The position numbers and the translations under genes were made by a program. Under the pieces are notes generated by a model that saw nothing but the letters and a program-made list of their open reading frames with translations, was not told the origin of the DNA and ran no database searches. A DNA stretch of 64,000 nt from Pterobdella sp. o SKG-2022 (Eukaryota; Annelida; Clitellata; Hirudinida; Piscicolidae), in the NCBI GenBank assembly GCA_964035795.1, contig OZ038323.1, forward strand, positions 1 to 64,000, in the 5' to 3' direction. Positions 1 to 11,145 of this stretch are shown here, in pieces. Position 1 is the stretch's first letter, and the number at the start of each line of letters is the position of its first letter.

Positions 1-3000
1 CCCTAACCCTAACCCTAACCCTAACCCTAACCCTAACCCTAACCCTACCCTAACCCTAACCCTAACCCTAACCCTAACCCTAACCCTAACCCTAACCCTA
101 ACCCTAACCCTAACCCTAACCCTAACCCTAACCCTAACCCTAACCCTAACCCTAACCCTAACCCTAACCCTAACCCTAACCCTAACCCTAACCCTAACCC
201 TAACCCTAACCCTAACCCTAACCCTAACCCTAACCCTAACCCTAACCCTAACCTAACCCTAACCCTAACCCTAACCCTAACCCCTAACCCTAACCCTAAC
301 CTAACCTAACCCCTAACCCTAACCCTAACCCTAACCCTAACCCTAACCCTAACCCTAACCCTAACCCTAACCCTAACCCTAACCCTAACCCTAACCCTAA
401 CCCTAACCCTAACCCTAACCCTAACCCTAACCCTAACCCTAACCCTAACCCTAACCTAACCCTAACCCTAACCCTAACCCTAACCCTAACCCTAACCCTA
501 ACCCTAACCCTAACCCTAACCCAACCTAACCCTAACCCTAACCCTAACCCTAACCCTAACCCTAACCTAACCCTAACCCTAACCCTAACCCTAACCCTAA
601 CCCTAACCCTAACCCTAACCCTAACCCTAACCTAACCCTAACCCTAACCCTAACCCTAACCCTAACCCTAACCTAACCCTAACCCTAACCCTAACCCTAA
701 CCCTAACCCTAACCCTAACCCTAACCCTAACCCTAACCCTAACCCTAACCCTAACCCTAACCCTAACCCTAACCCTAACCCTAACCCTAACCCTAACCCT
801 AACCCTAACCCTAACCCTAACCCTAACCCTAACCCTAACCCTAACCCTAACCCTAACCCTAACCCTAACCCTAACCCTAACCCTAACCCTAACCCTAACC
901 CTAACCCTAACCCTAACCCTAACCCTAACCCTAACCCTAACCCTAACCCTAACCCTAACCCTAACCCTAACCCTAACCCTAACCCTAACCCTAACCCTAA
1001 CCCTAACCCTAACCCTAACCCTAACCCTAACCCTAACCCTAACCCTAACCCTAACCCTAACCCTAACCCTAACCCTAACCCTAACCCTAACCCTAACCCT
1101 AACCCTAACCCTAACCCTAACCCTAACCCTAACCCTAACCCTAACCCTAACCCTAACCCTAACCCTAACCCTAACCCTAACCCTAACCCTAACCCTAACC
1201 CTAACCCTAACCCTAACCCTAACCCTAACCCTAACCCTAACCCTAACCCTAACCCTAACCCTAACCCTAACCCTAACCCTAACCCTAACCCTAACCCTAA
1301 CCCTAACCCTAACCCTAACCCTAACCCTAACCCTAACCCTAACCCTAACCCTAACCCTAACCCTAACCCTAACCCTAACCCTAACCCTAACCCTAACCCT
1401 AACCCTAACCCTAACCCTAACCCTAACCCTAACCCTAACCCTAACCCTAACCCTAACCCTAACCCTAACCCTAACCCTAACCCTAACCCTAACCCTAACC
1501 CTAACCCTAACCCTAACCCTAACCCTAACCCTAACCCTAACCCTAACCCTAACCCTAACCCTAACCCTAACCCTAACCCTAACCCTAACCCTAACCCTAA
1601 CCCTAACCCTAACCCTAACCCTAACCCTAACCCTAACCCTAACCCTAACCCTAACCCTAACCCTAACCCTAACCCTAACCCTAACCCTAACCCTAACCCT
1701 AACCCTAACCCTAACCCTAACCCTAACCCTAACCCTAACCCTAACCCTAACCCTAACCCTAACCCTAACCCTAACCCTAACCCTAACCCTAACCCTAACC
1801 CTAACCCTAACCCTAACCCTAACCCTAACCCTAACCCTAACCCTAACCCTAACCCTAACCCTAACCCTAACCCTAACCCTAACCCTAACCCTAACCCTAA
1901 CCCTAACCCTAACCCTAACCCTAACCCTAACCCTAACCCTAACCCTAACCCTAACCCTAACCCTAACCCTAACCCTAACCCTAACCCTAACCCTAACCCT
2001 AACCCTAACCCTAACCCTAACCCTAACCCTAACCCTAACCCTAACCCTAACCCTAACCCTAACCCTAACCCTAACCCTAACCCTAACCCTAACCCTAACC
2101 CTAACCCTAACCCTAACCCTAACCCTAACCCTAACCCTAACCCTAACCCTAACCCTAACCCTAACCCTAACCCTAACCCTAACCCTAACCCTAACCCTAA
2201 CCCTAACCCTAACCCTAACCCTAACCCTAACCCTAACCCTAACCCTAACCCTAACCCTAACCCTAACCCTAACCCTAACCCTAACCCTAACCCTAACCCT
2301 AACCCTAACCCTAACCCTAACCCTAACCCTAACCCTAACCCTAACCCTAACCCTAACCCTAACCCTAACCCTAACCCTAACCCTAACCCTAACCCTAACC
2401 CTAACCCTAACCCTAACCCTAACCCTAACCCTAACCCTAACCCTAACCCTAACCCTAACCCTAACCCTAACCCTAACCCTAACCCTAACCCTAACCCTAA
2501 CCCTAACCCTAACCCTAACCCTAACCCTAACCCTAACCCTAACCCTAACCCTAACCCTAACCCTAACCCTAACCCTAACCCTAACCCTAACCCTAACCCT
2601 AACCCTAACCCTAACCCTAACCCTAACCCTAACCCTAACCCTAACCCTAACCCTAACCCTAACCCTAACCCTAACCCTAACCCTAACCCTAACCCTAACC
2701 CTAACCCTAACCCTAACCCTAACCCTAACCCTAACCCTAACCCTAACCCTAACCCTAACCCTAACCCTAACCCTAACCCTAACCCTAACCCTAACCCTAA
2801 CCCTAACCCTAACCCTAACCCTAACCCTAACCCTAACCCTAACCCTAACCCTAACCCTAACCCTAACCCTAACCCTAACCCTAACCCTAACCCTAACCCT
2901 AACCCTAACCCTAACCCTAACCCTAACCCTAACCCTAACCCTAACCCTAACCCTAACCCTAACCCTAACCCTAACCCTAACCCTAACCCTAACCCTAACC

Positions 3001-4190
3001 CTAACCCTAACCCTAACCCTAACCCTAACCCTAACCCTAACCCTAACCCTAACCCTAACCCTAACCCTAACCCTAACCCTAACCCTAACCCTAACCCTAA
3101 CCCTAACCCTAACCCTAACCCTAACCCTAACCCTAACCCTAACCCTAACCCTAACCCTAACCCTAACCCTAACCCTAACCCTAACCCTAACCCTAACCCT
3201 AACCCTAACCCTAACCCTAACCCTAACCCTAACCCTAACCCTAACCCTAACCCTAACCCTAACCCTAACCCTAACCCTAACCCTAACCCTAACCCTAACC
3301 CTAACCCTAACCCTAACCCTAACCCTAACCCTAACCCTAACCCTAACCCTAACCCTAACCCTAACCCTAACCCTAACCCTAACCCTAACCCTAACCCTAA
3401 CCCTAACCCTAACCCTAACCCTAACCCTAACCCTAACCCTAACCCTAACCCTAACCCTAACCCTAACCCTAACCCTAACCCTAACCCTAACCCTAACCCT
3501 AACCCTAACCCTAACCCTAACCCTAACCCTAACCCTAACCCTAACCCTAACCCTAACCCTAACCCTAACCCTAACCCTAACCCTAACCCTAACCCTAACC
3601 CTAACCCTAACCCTAACCCTAACCCTAACCCTAACCCTAACCCTAACCCTAACCCTAACCCTAACCCTAACCCTAACCCTAACCCTAACCCTAACCCTAA
3701 CCCTAACCCTAACCCTAACCCTAACCCTAACCCTAACCCTAACCCTAACCCTAACCCTAACCCTAACCCTAACCCTAACCCTAACCCTAACCCTAACCCT
3801 AACCCTAACCCTAACCCTAACCCTAACCCTAACCCTAACCCTAACCCTAACCCTAACCCTAACCCTAACCCTAACCCTAACCCTAACCCTAACCCTAACC
3901 CTAACCCTAACCCTAACCCTAACCCTAACCCTAACCCTAACCCTAACCCTAACCCTAACCCTAACCCTAACCCTAACCCTAACCCTAACCCTAACCCTAA
4001 CCCTAACCCTAACCCTAACCCTAACCCTAACCCTAACCCTAACCCTAACCCTAACCCTAACCCTAACCCTAACCCTAACCCTAACCCTAACCCTAACCCT
4101 AACCCTAACCCTAACCCTAACCCTAACCCTAACCCTAACCCTAACCCTAACCCTAACCCCTAACCCCTAACCCTAACCCTAACCCTAACC
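1..4190. repeat. Telomere, (CCCTAA)n
   Basis: About 4.2 kb of uninterrupted CCCTAA hexamers, which is the C-rich strand of the vertebrate-type TTAGGG telomere, so the physical chromosome end is at position 1. The tract is irregular in its first ~700 bases (units such as CCTACCC, CTAACCTAA, CCCCTAA, CCCAACC). It is then perfect until about 4155, where two CCCCTAA units precede the junction at ...CTAACC|ATTAGACTTT. TTAGGG is shared by most animals, fungi and others, and excludes typical insect (TTAGG) and nematode (TTAGGC) telomeres. Confidence 0.98.
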
Positions 4191-5580
4191 ATTAGACTTT
4201 ATCACCACATCTACTTTAAAACGCTTTTCCCTCCTCTGTTCCATATATTCAAAACTTACCAATTTTTCTTTTTCACAAGCAATATTCGCCTTTTTTAAAA
4301 CACCACAAGTTCTTTTAGAAATGCAATATGGACCCTTGAACACTATTTCAAAATTTATCGAAAGACTCTTTCATTCCAGAATACCTTTTCACGTTTCATC
4401 ATCTCTCAATTTAAATTTTTTCCAATCAGCATATCGCAAGCATCACAACAGAAACCACTCCTTCTGCATCACTGACAGTCTTCACAACATCTGCGCTACT
4501 GGACATGCGGCTGTTTTGGTTTTGCTGTTTTTGACACTTAATCACAATATTTTAATTGAGGTTTTGAATAGACATTTCAATTTTTTTGATCTCGCTTTTT
4601 CTTGGTTTTCTTCTTACTTCTCTCAACGTTCTCAGCTCGTTAAAATGGACAATTTTTCTTTTCTTACATCATTCAACTCAGACGTGCCTCAGGGCTCCGT
4701 TCTGGAACCAATCTTTCTCTCTTTTTACATCACCCATGTTCAGCATTATTCTACAGCACGACTTGCTTTTTCACCAGTTTGCTGATGATATCATTCTTTT
4801 CACTGGAGTTTCTCACCCAGATCCTAGCCCCACTCTTTTCCAATTATCCAGTTGTCATTCCGCTCTAAACTCCTGGTTTTCTCAAATCCAACTGAAACTA
4901 AACCCTACTAAGAGTGAGATGATGTTTGTCGGCAGCTCTCGTCTTTTAACAAAATACAATCTTACTTCTGTAATAACTTTCGACGGCACCAAACTTCTTA
5001 TATCTTCCAAGCTCAAAAGCTTAGGTGTCACCTTAGTTTCAAATTTGAACTTTGCCCACTATTTCTCAAATAATCCAATCTTTCAATTTCCATATCTATG
5101 CCATAAAACAAGTACGCCATTTCTTACTTCTTTCGACTTCTAATGCCTTCTTTATCTCACTAGTTCTTTCCAGATTAGACTACTGTAATTTTCTCTTTTG
5201 CAGGCAGCCAAACTATCTCATGCAAACTTCAAGCCCTCCAAAACTACGTGGCCAAGACGGTTTTTCAAGCTGATTATTTACTTTTTCAGCGTATGTTTTG
5301 ATCGTTTGCACTGGTTACCTCTTTCCCAAACATGCAATTTTAAATTAAATTGGCTTATTGCATGCACTTTCAAGCTTGAAAAACCTGCTCATCTTTTTGA
5401 TCATTTGTCAATCAGACACACACGTCAACCACTCAGATTCTTGCATTCTGGTCTCTAGCTTCATCAACCCGTTTTTTTTAATGTTTACTAGTCGCTCTTT
5501 TTCACCAAGCTGTGAAATTTACTTGCTTCTTACTTGCGCTCATCGCCTTCTTTCATGAACTTTTGCAAATTTTTGAAAAC
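4191..5580 (+). mobile_element. L2/CR1-type LINE, RT and C-terminal part, degenerate
   Basis: Three frames with shifts together give the reverse transcriptase of an L2/CR1-clade LINE. The visible series is FQSAYRKHH near the start, an eroded DLSAAFD-type motif (LFLTLNHNIL), DVPQGSVLEPIFLSFYIT (motif B), QFADDIILFTG (the catalytic ADD, 4780-4802), and LNSWFSQIQLKLNPTKSE. The thumb follows ([31 protein letters not shown]) and a C-terminus with HLSIRHTRQPLR. The element starts right at the last telomere repeat and lacks its endonuclease. Frameshifts near 4760, 5100 and 5250 make it a pseudogene. It reads 5' to 3' away from the chromosome end. A relative in opposite orientation lies at 59080-61245. 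Confidence 0.85.
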
Positions 5581-5609
5581 TCATACCATGAACATCCCCA
5601 GTCATAATC

Positions 5610-6640
5610 TTTTACAACCTTGAGCGCCTCTGAAACAATCTTGAATTGTGTTATAAAAATTTTAATAATATTCATGATAATAATTATAGAGGCATTATCC
5701 ATTGTTAAAAATATTTTTATAGCTGATAGAAAAATGAAAATCAACCAAACCAATAAACTTAGGAAGCTATTTATCATAGGAAATGAAACCCTGAAACAAA
5801 TATGCAAAGTTTTAAACCCTGATTCAACCGAATTGAATCAACTGTACCTCTAAAATACTTCATCATAAATGTGGAATTAAATCTAGAATGCGAAAAAAGA
5901 TCAAAACCTAGATGGCAAATGAAAATCGAAAATGAAATTGGAAATTTAATATAAGAAATATCTATTCTTGATGAACTACAGAATGAAAAACTATTAAAAC
6001 CAAAAAAAATTATAAAAAGTACCACCTAAAGGAACATCAAATCTCTACTATCAAAAAAGAGTTAAAACAAAATTTACAATGTAAAGCTCAAAGACTGCGT
6101 CGTTTCACTAAAAGGAATAACTTTTATAGACAGAACAAAATATTTGAAACTGATGCAAAAAAGTTCTATCGCAAAATTGGAAAAAATATTGTACGTGTAG
6201 ATAAAATACCACCAAAAAACCAAGTCAAAGAATTTTGGAAAAATACTTGGGGCAAGGAAAAAAATCATAAAGAAAATGCAAGATGGATTAATGACTTCAA
6301 AGATACTAAAAGTAATATCTTTAAACAAAGCTGGAATGAAATACGCTTAGATGAGATCACGAAGACATTAAATAAATCTTATGTAGAAATCTCCTGGAAT
6401 AAACTAAGTTCCTAATTTCTGGTTAAATATCACACTCGATACATTTCAGACTGTCTTTGAATTTGAACGAAATGTTGAACAGACCGTACTTAACGCCAGA
6501 CTAGATTTGCCAAGATACTACATACTTGCCAAAACAAATGATACTGATCATCAAAAAAACTATCTTCCAATTACGTGTTTCAACAAAATACAAGCTTTTA
6601 ACTTCGATACTATCAGAAAAAGCCATTCATTTGTAAACTC
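5610..6640 (+). mobile_element. RLE-type LINE (R2/Dong/Utopia-like) fragment, 5' RT region
   Basis: The plus-strand reading gives the linker and start of the RT of a LINE that encodes a C-terminal restriction-like endonuclease. It shows DSTELNQLY, KPRWQMKIENEIGN, KAQRLRRFTKRNNFYRQNK, FYRKIGKN and VKEFWKNTWG. About 80 codons further comes FWLNITL, then HQKNYLPITCFNKI, equivalent to the NYRPITCL step of motif 1/2. The order and spacing match this family, in which 'AQRxRRYxKRxxxxxQNKxF' is a recurrent signature. The frame is broken several times and the element stops before the catalytic palm. The matching 3' half of the same family, from a different copy, is at 24485-25478 on the other strand. 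Confidence 0.7.
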
Positions 6641-6654
6641 GGCGTTTCGGTTGT

Positions 6655-6950
6655 TTGAGCCAGGTATTCATGATGCATAATAAAGGAAATTTACAAACTT
6701 TCATTTATCCAAACGGAACCATAATTTAATTTGACTATATCCTTATTAACAGAATAGGGAAAAATAGTGCTACTGACTGTCGATCGTTCAACACATACTC
6801 ACCTCTAGAACCGGATCACAATATGTACAGCAAAAATCAAATATCTCGAAAAGCAAAAAAAAATAATGAAAATATAAAAAATATCTATGCTGTAAAAAAA
6901 GAAAAACCAACTATTTGAACTACAAAACCTTAATCCTCATAAGTTTTTGT
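6655..6950 (+). mobile_element. APE-type LINE endonuclease fragment
   Basis: A short degenerate stretch reads FIYPNGTI, then FDYILINRIGKNSATDCRSF, then SPLEPDHNMYS. This is the C-terminal end of an apurinic-endonuclease-like domain: the 'LDYILINRKWKNS...C' and 'SDHR' steps are recognisable, with SDHR eroded to PDHN. Nothing of the downstream RT remains. It is inserted next to, or recombined with, the RLE fragment that ends about 6640. Confidence 0.6.
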
Positions 6951-7360
6951 TACCGCCGCACAAAAAGAAAATCATAAACATAAAACACAAAATGTGGGTG
7001 AGAACATGACATTTGAGAAAAACGAAAGTTTGGAAATTAATAATTGATAAGTGTTAATTATATTATTTTATAGTATGCAGTTTGACAGTTGAAATTTTCA
7101 TTTTTAAAATTTGTGGATATATGAGATGGAAAATCTAACTAATTCTAGATTTGTTGCACTATAGGATATACAATACTGTTTTCAGAAATGGCGCTTACAA
7201 ACCCAAGAAAACTGGTAAAAGAAACTTGAAGTCAAGGCACAAACAAAATAGGAAATACCTGTAAAGCCAAATCAAAGAGTAATTTTATAAAAATGGTAAA
7301 AAACTAATAAAGCTTTTATTTAGATTCTATCTCCATGGTAAAAATCATACAAGAAAAATG
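6950..7360. other. AT-rich spacer, nothing recognised
   Basis: No coding potential, structured repeat or RNA gene was recognised. It is AT-rich with many A-runs, consistent with decayed intergenic or transposon-flank sequence. Confidence 0.5.
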
Positions 7361-9420
7361 GTTGTTGACTCACCCAGTGCATCGAGGCCATGGGGAAGAT
7401 ATTGGATATAAATGTGTTCATTGTTTGTTTCAATTCAAAATACTATAAAAAATTTGTAAGGTGTGGATTATGATACTATCAGGACACAACTTTCAAGTCT
7501 CAAGTCCAGGTTAAGTAGAAAGTACATTAATATTCGGAATCAATTCATGTTATCCATATCGTTGCATCCAATTGATTACCAGTGAAAATTTGGATAACAG
7601 AAGTTAAAGAGTGTCAAATTCTATAAACTTCCAAATAAACCTTTTTTGAAAATTTTGGACCTGGAAGATTTTGTACACAGATGAACAGATTTTTATCAAA
7701 TCGTTTTATTTTTAAAATTATTTGAAAACATTCTTAAAAACTATGTTTTAATTAACAGTTTGAAAAAGTTAAGAAATACACAAAAGAAATGTGCTTCAAT
7801 TGGTATGTACAATTACTTTTACTTTCAAAGTAAAATTTTGGTATTACCGAAACAAAATTCAAGATTTTCAGATTCTACACGTAGTACTAATGTCTGTGGT
7901 TATCAAATATCAACAATTATGATAACCGATAACTTTGGAGAAGGCTTCCTTGTAATGTTCTGTTACAGCAACAAGCTAGTTGATTTTTTTAAAATTCAAT
8001 GTTAATTATCATTAATATTTTTTTACTTAAAGATAAATGTGAAAACGATAGAAGCCTTTTCAAGATCTTCAGATCCTTGGAGGGTGTCATCTTGATGACA
8101 GATGACGCAGACGTCTATTATAAGGTTTTATATAAATTTCCAGTCACATATTTCTAAAATTTTCAATTTGATTAATTGACTGCTAATATCATGAAACATG
8201 CTACAAACTCTTGCTGTTTATGATTTTGAAATTACAGGTCTGGTAGAAAGTTAATGGTAATAAGCATGACTCTCTGTGCTGTATTTAAGCAATACAAGAC
8301 TGTATTCAACAACTCGAAGCATAACATTGAGCAAAACTATGGAAAAAAGAAGACTCGTATTGCAGCAAGGTAATGAAGCTACAGCAGGCCTGCTTGAAAT
8401 TCTGTCTGCAGCATTTAGACGAAGGAGCCAAAAATAAGAAGAGATTATCATCATTATTATCATCACTGATTCACTCATATTGTTATTAACGTTTATTAAT
8501 TGAAAAACTTCAAGTTTATTTATATTTAATTTTTCATTCAAAAAAACTTAGATAAAATAGTGTGGCAATATCAAGATGATAAAGCCGATAACTTAACTGA
8601 AAAAATTTCTTTGTTTGAAAAAAGCCTAGCACAAAAATGCCAATGCAAAGGTTGGTTCTAATTGCGAAGGTATTCTAGATTGTCAAATAAAATTAACTAT
8701 TCGGAGCTGATTAGACACTCCAAAAAGCAGTGATGGAGGTGTTCACTGCTATTTTGAGAGAAGTGAATGAGAGAAAATTCAGAAAACATTTCTCGAGATT
8801 CCTGAAAGATGTTAACTTCAACCCCAACAAAAGTTTGAGGTCTATCATTCTAAAAGAATAGAAGTAAAGTTAAAATGCCATCTTTAAATAGAATTATAAA
8901 CTACGTTTTTTCAAAAATGAGCATACCCTTACAGAATGGGCTATCTTAACAACCTGGAGGCCATGCAGAGAGTTTTGAAGCATATTGTCAACAAAGTTTG
9001 TATTAATTTAAAAATTTTAATCATATTTTTATTTTAAAGAATGATTGTAACAGGGCAAGTAAAAAAGGAATAGATTTTTCCATAAGTTTGCTTATGTAGA
9101 ATCCGAAAGAATTTTAGATGAAAATAGCAAAAAACACAAAAGGTTTATCTTTCTTAGAATTATTCATTGATTTTTTAAAAATTCAAAAGATGACTACCAC
9201 AAAACGCGGAATCGTTTTGAGGCACGAAAAAAGTGAAAGGATAGTAGACGCCCAATGGTCAGAAGTACATGGTGGTGCCATGGTCTCTTTCAAAGGCGAA
9301 GAGGTTTCTATGAGTGGGGGTTTGCAAGAGTCAAATGAAAAATGAAGTGCACTAAATGTGGCATCTTATATATGCTTATATATGCACTAACAGAGACTAT
9401 AATTTGCATCTAACATATAT
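7360..9420 (+). pseudogene. MULE-like transposase relic
   Basis: Pieces in different frames line up in the order of a Mutator-like (MULE) transposase. NVCGYQISTIMITDNFGEGFLVMFCYSNK (7890-7975, quoted as two adjoining parts: NVCGYQISTIMITDN and FGEGFLVMFCYSNK) corresponds to the region around the first catalytic Asp ('VVDEFGEGFPVAFCFSN'). ILMTDDADVYYK (8090-8123) matches the 'FMSDDAxxYYN' block. FTAILREVNERENFRKHF lies near 8735. NNLEAMQRVLKHIVNK (8948-8995) matches 'xNxEAxHRxLKxxY'. A Cys-rich end (CTKCGI, about 9350) resembles the terminal zinc-binding segment. Stops and frameshifts are frequent, so it is a long-dead copy. No terminal inverted repeats were found by eye. The assignment rests on motif order rather than on one intact domain. 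Confidence 0.55.
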
Positions 9421-9529
9421 ATTTTTTTGTAGAATGACATTAGTTAGAGAAAAGAAGGTTGTAAGGTTCTTTCTTGGCTTAACTTCGTGAAAAAAGATTT
9501 TATAAAGAAGGGTTCCCACTACTGCAAGC

Positions 9530-11145
9530 GCGCTCGTGACTAATTAGGCAAATGGGAAATAGGCAGGTACGACCACAGCAACTGCAGTTAAAGGTTACGT
9601 CAAGAACAACAGTTGAGGCGTCACGATTTTTCTTTTTGCAACGTTTTTCTTTCAGGTTGATTTTGCGAGAATCCTCAAAAGAGGAGGCAGCCTGGTGGAT
9701 AATGTGGCGCTAAAATAAACCACTGGCTATAGTCAATGTGGCAGGTACTAAGCGATTTTTTCAGTCTATGACGCCTCTTTAGTGCCCCTCTGACTTGGTT
9801 GCCAGTGGTGAGCTCGCCATACAAGCTCATCTTTGGTAAGCGATAATCGCCCATTCTAGAAACATGTCCTGCTCAGCGTAGCTGTGACTTCATTAGCATG
9901 GCTTCAATACTAATGATCTCCGCTTGTTCAAGAATTTCAACATTTGTAATGTAATCACTCCAGTGAATGTTAATAATAATGGTGGAAACGCTCTAAAAGT
10001 CGTACGTTGTGATAATGTTACCCATGCTTGAGCCGTACATTAGGGTGGTGAGTATGACAGCTCAGTACACGTTGATCTTGGTGCCCTTCTTCAGGCTTGT
10101 TTTTCCAGACCCTTGTGCAGTTTGCCAAAAGCCTTGTTTGATTTGGCCAGTCTGTTGTCTTTCTTTGTCAATCTTGGCATTTGAAGTGATTTCGCAGCCA
10201 AAGTATGTGAACGTGTGAACGGTCTAACTCAGTCTCCAATAGTGATGTGAGGAAGGTGATACTTTTTGAAATGCAGGTTGGTGAACTTTTTCAGGTCTCG
10301 AGACTGAAGATCTGGGCAGCGTTGTTGGCAAACACAAGGTCTGCTCACAAAACTTCGTGTAGGCCTGCAACTTTGTAAAGTTGAATAGACTGCTGTCGAA
10401 AAGATAACGTATATACACCATCTTCATTGTCAAGATCTTTCATGGCTTGTTTGAGCATCAGGCTGAAAATGATGCTGAACAGAGTTTGAATCAGAACACA
10501 ACCCTGTTTCACACAATTGACAAGAGGGAAGAGCTTAGAGAGGTCATGATCAACTTTACTTAACCGTGCTGGTCTTCATGCAGCTGGATGGTCATACTGA
10601 GGAACTGAGGGAAAGCCGAGGCGCTCTATGATTAGCCAAAAACCTTTCCTGCTCAGCGTGTCGAACGCCTTTGTTAAATCGATAAACATACAGTCCTTTG
10701 TTCTGTTCTCAACACTTTTCTTGAAGTTGTCGGAGAACAAAAACCATGTCTGTAGTACCTCGGTTGGTTCTGAATCCACTAGGCGGTGACCAGTATAACA
10801 TTCTGCGCCAAGCATCAATCAAGTGTGTAAGACATCCTTGAGGCTCGTTGACGCGATAAAACATAATCAATGAGGTGCCAGTGTTTAGACCAAAGAAGCA
10901 TCTGTTGTTCTTTTGTTGGAAAATGGAGTTAGTGATGACAAGTTGTTGCTCTGTGCAAAACTCGAGCAGTAAACACCAGTTTTCGTTGCAGTTTCCAACG
11001 CCATGTCTGCCCAGAAAGCTGAGTTTTGGTTCACTCTAGCATTGAAATCACCAAGAATTAAGATCTTGTCGTCTGCAAAAATGTTGAAAAAAGCTACAAA
11101 GCTCTGATTAAAAATTATCTTTCACATCAGACTGGGGGTTGTAAG
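9530..11145 (-). mobile_element. APE-type LINE, internally deleted, degenerate
   Basis: Read on the minus strand from 11145, it has the endonuclease step KILILGDFNARVNQNSAFWA. It then jumps, with the rest of the endonuclease and linker missing, to the RT: GFRTNRGTTDMVFVLRQLQ, then [20 protein letters not shown] (motif A with Asp) near 10690-10620. Decayed palm and thumb follow. The 3' end carries a C2H2-like finger, CCGRTCLFPICLISHERAC (about 9590-9535), typical of the C-terminus of this LINE group. Multiple stops make it inactive. It is related to, but clearly diverged from, the copy at 53150-56505. Confidence 0.8.

Noticed and set aside
1..4190. Possible CRISPR-like or other spaced repeat array
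   Set aside because: Units are contiguous hexamers without spacers. It is a telomere.
5553..6328. Minus-strand hydrophobic frames over 5553-5807, 5774-6025 and 6074-6328
   Set aside because: The plus strand here carries an RLE-type LINE. These are complementary shadows.
8251..8541. 96-codon minus-strand frame
   Set aside because: It lies opposite the MULE relic. There is no motif, and composition follows the complement of A-rich DNA.
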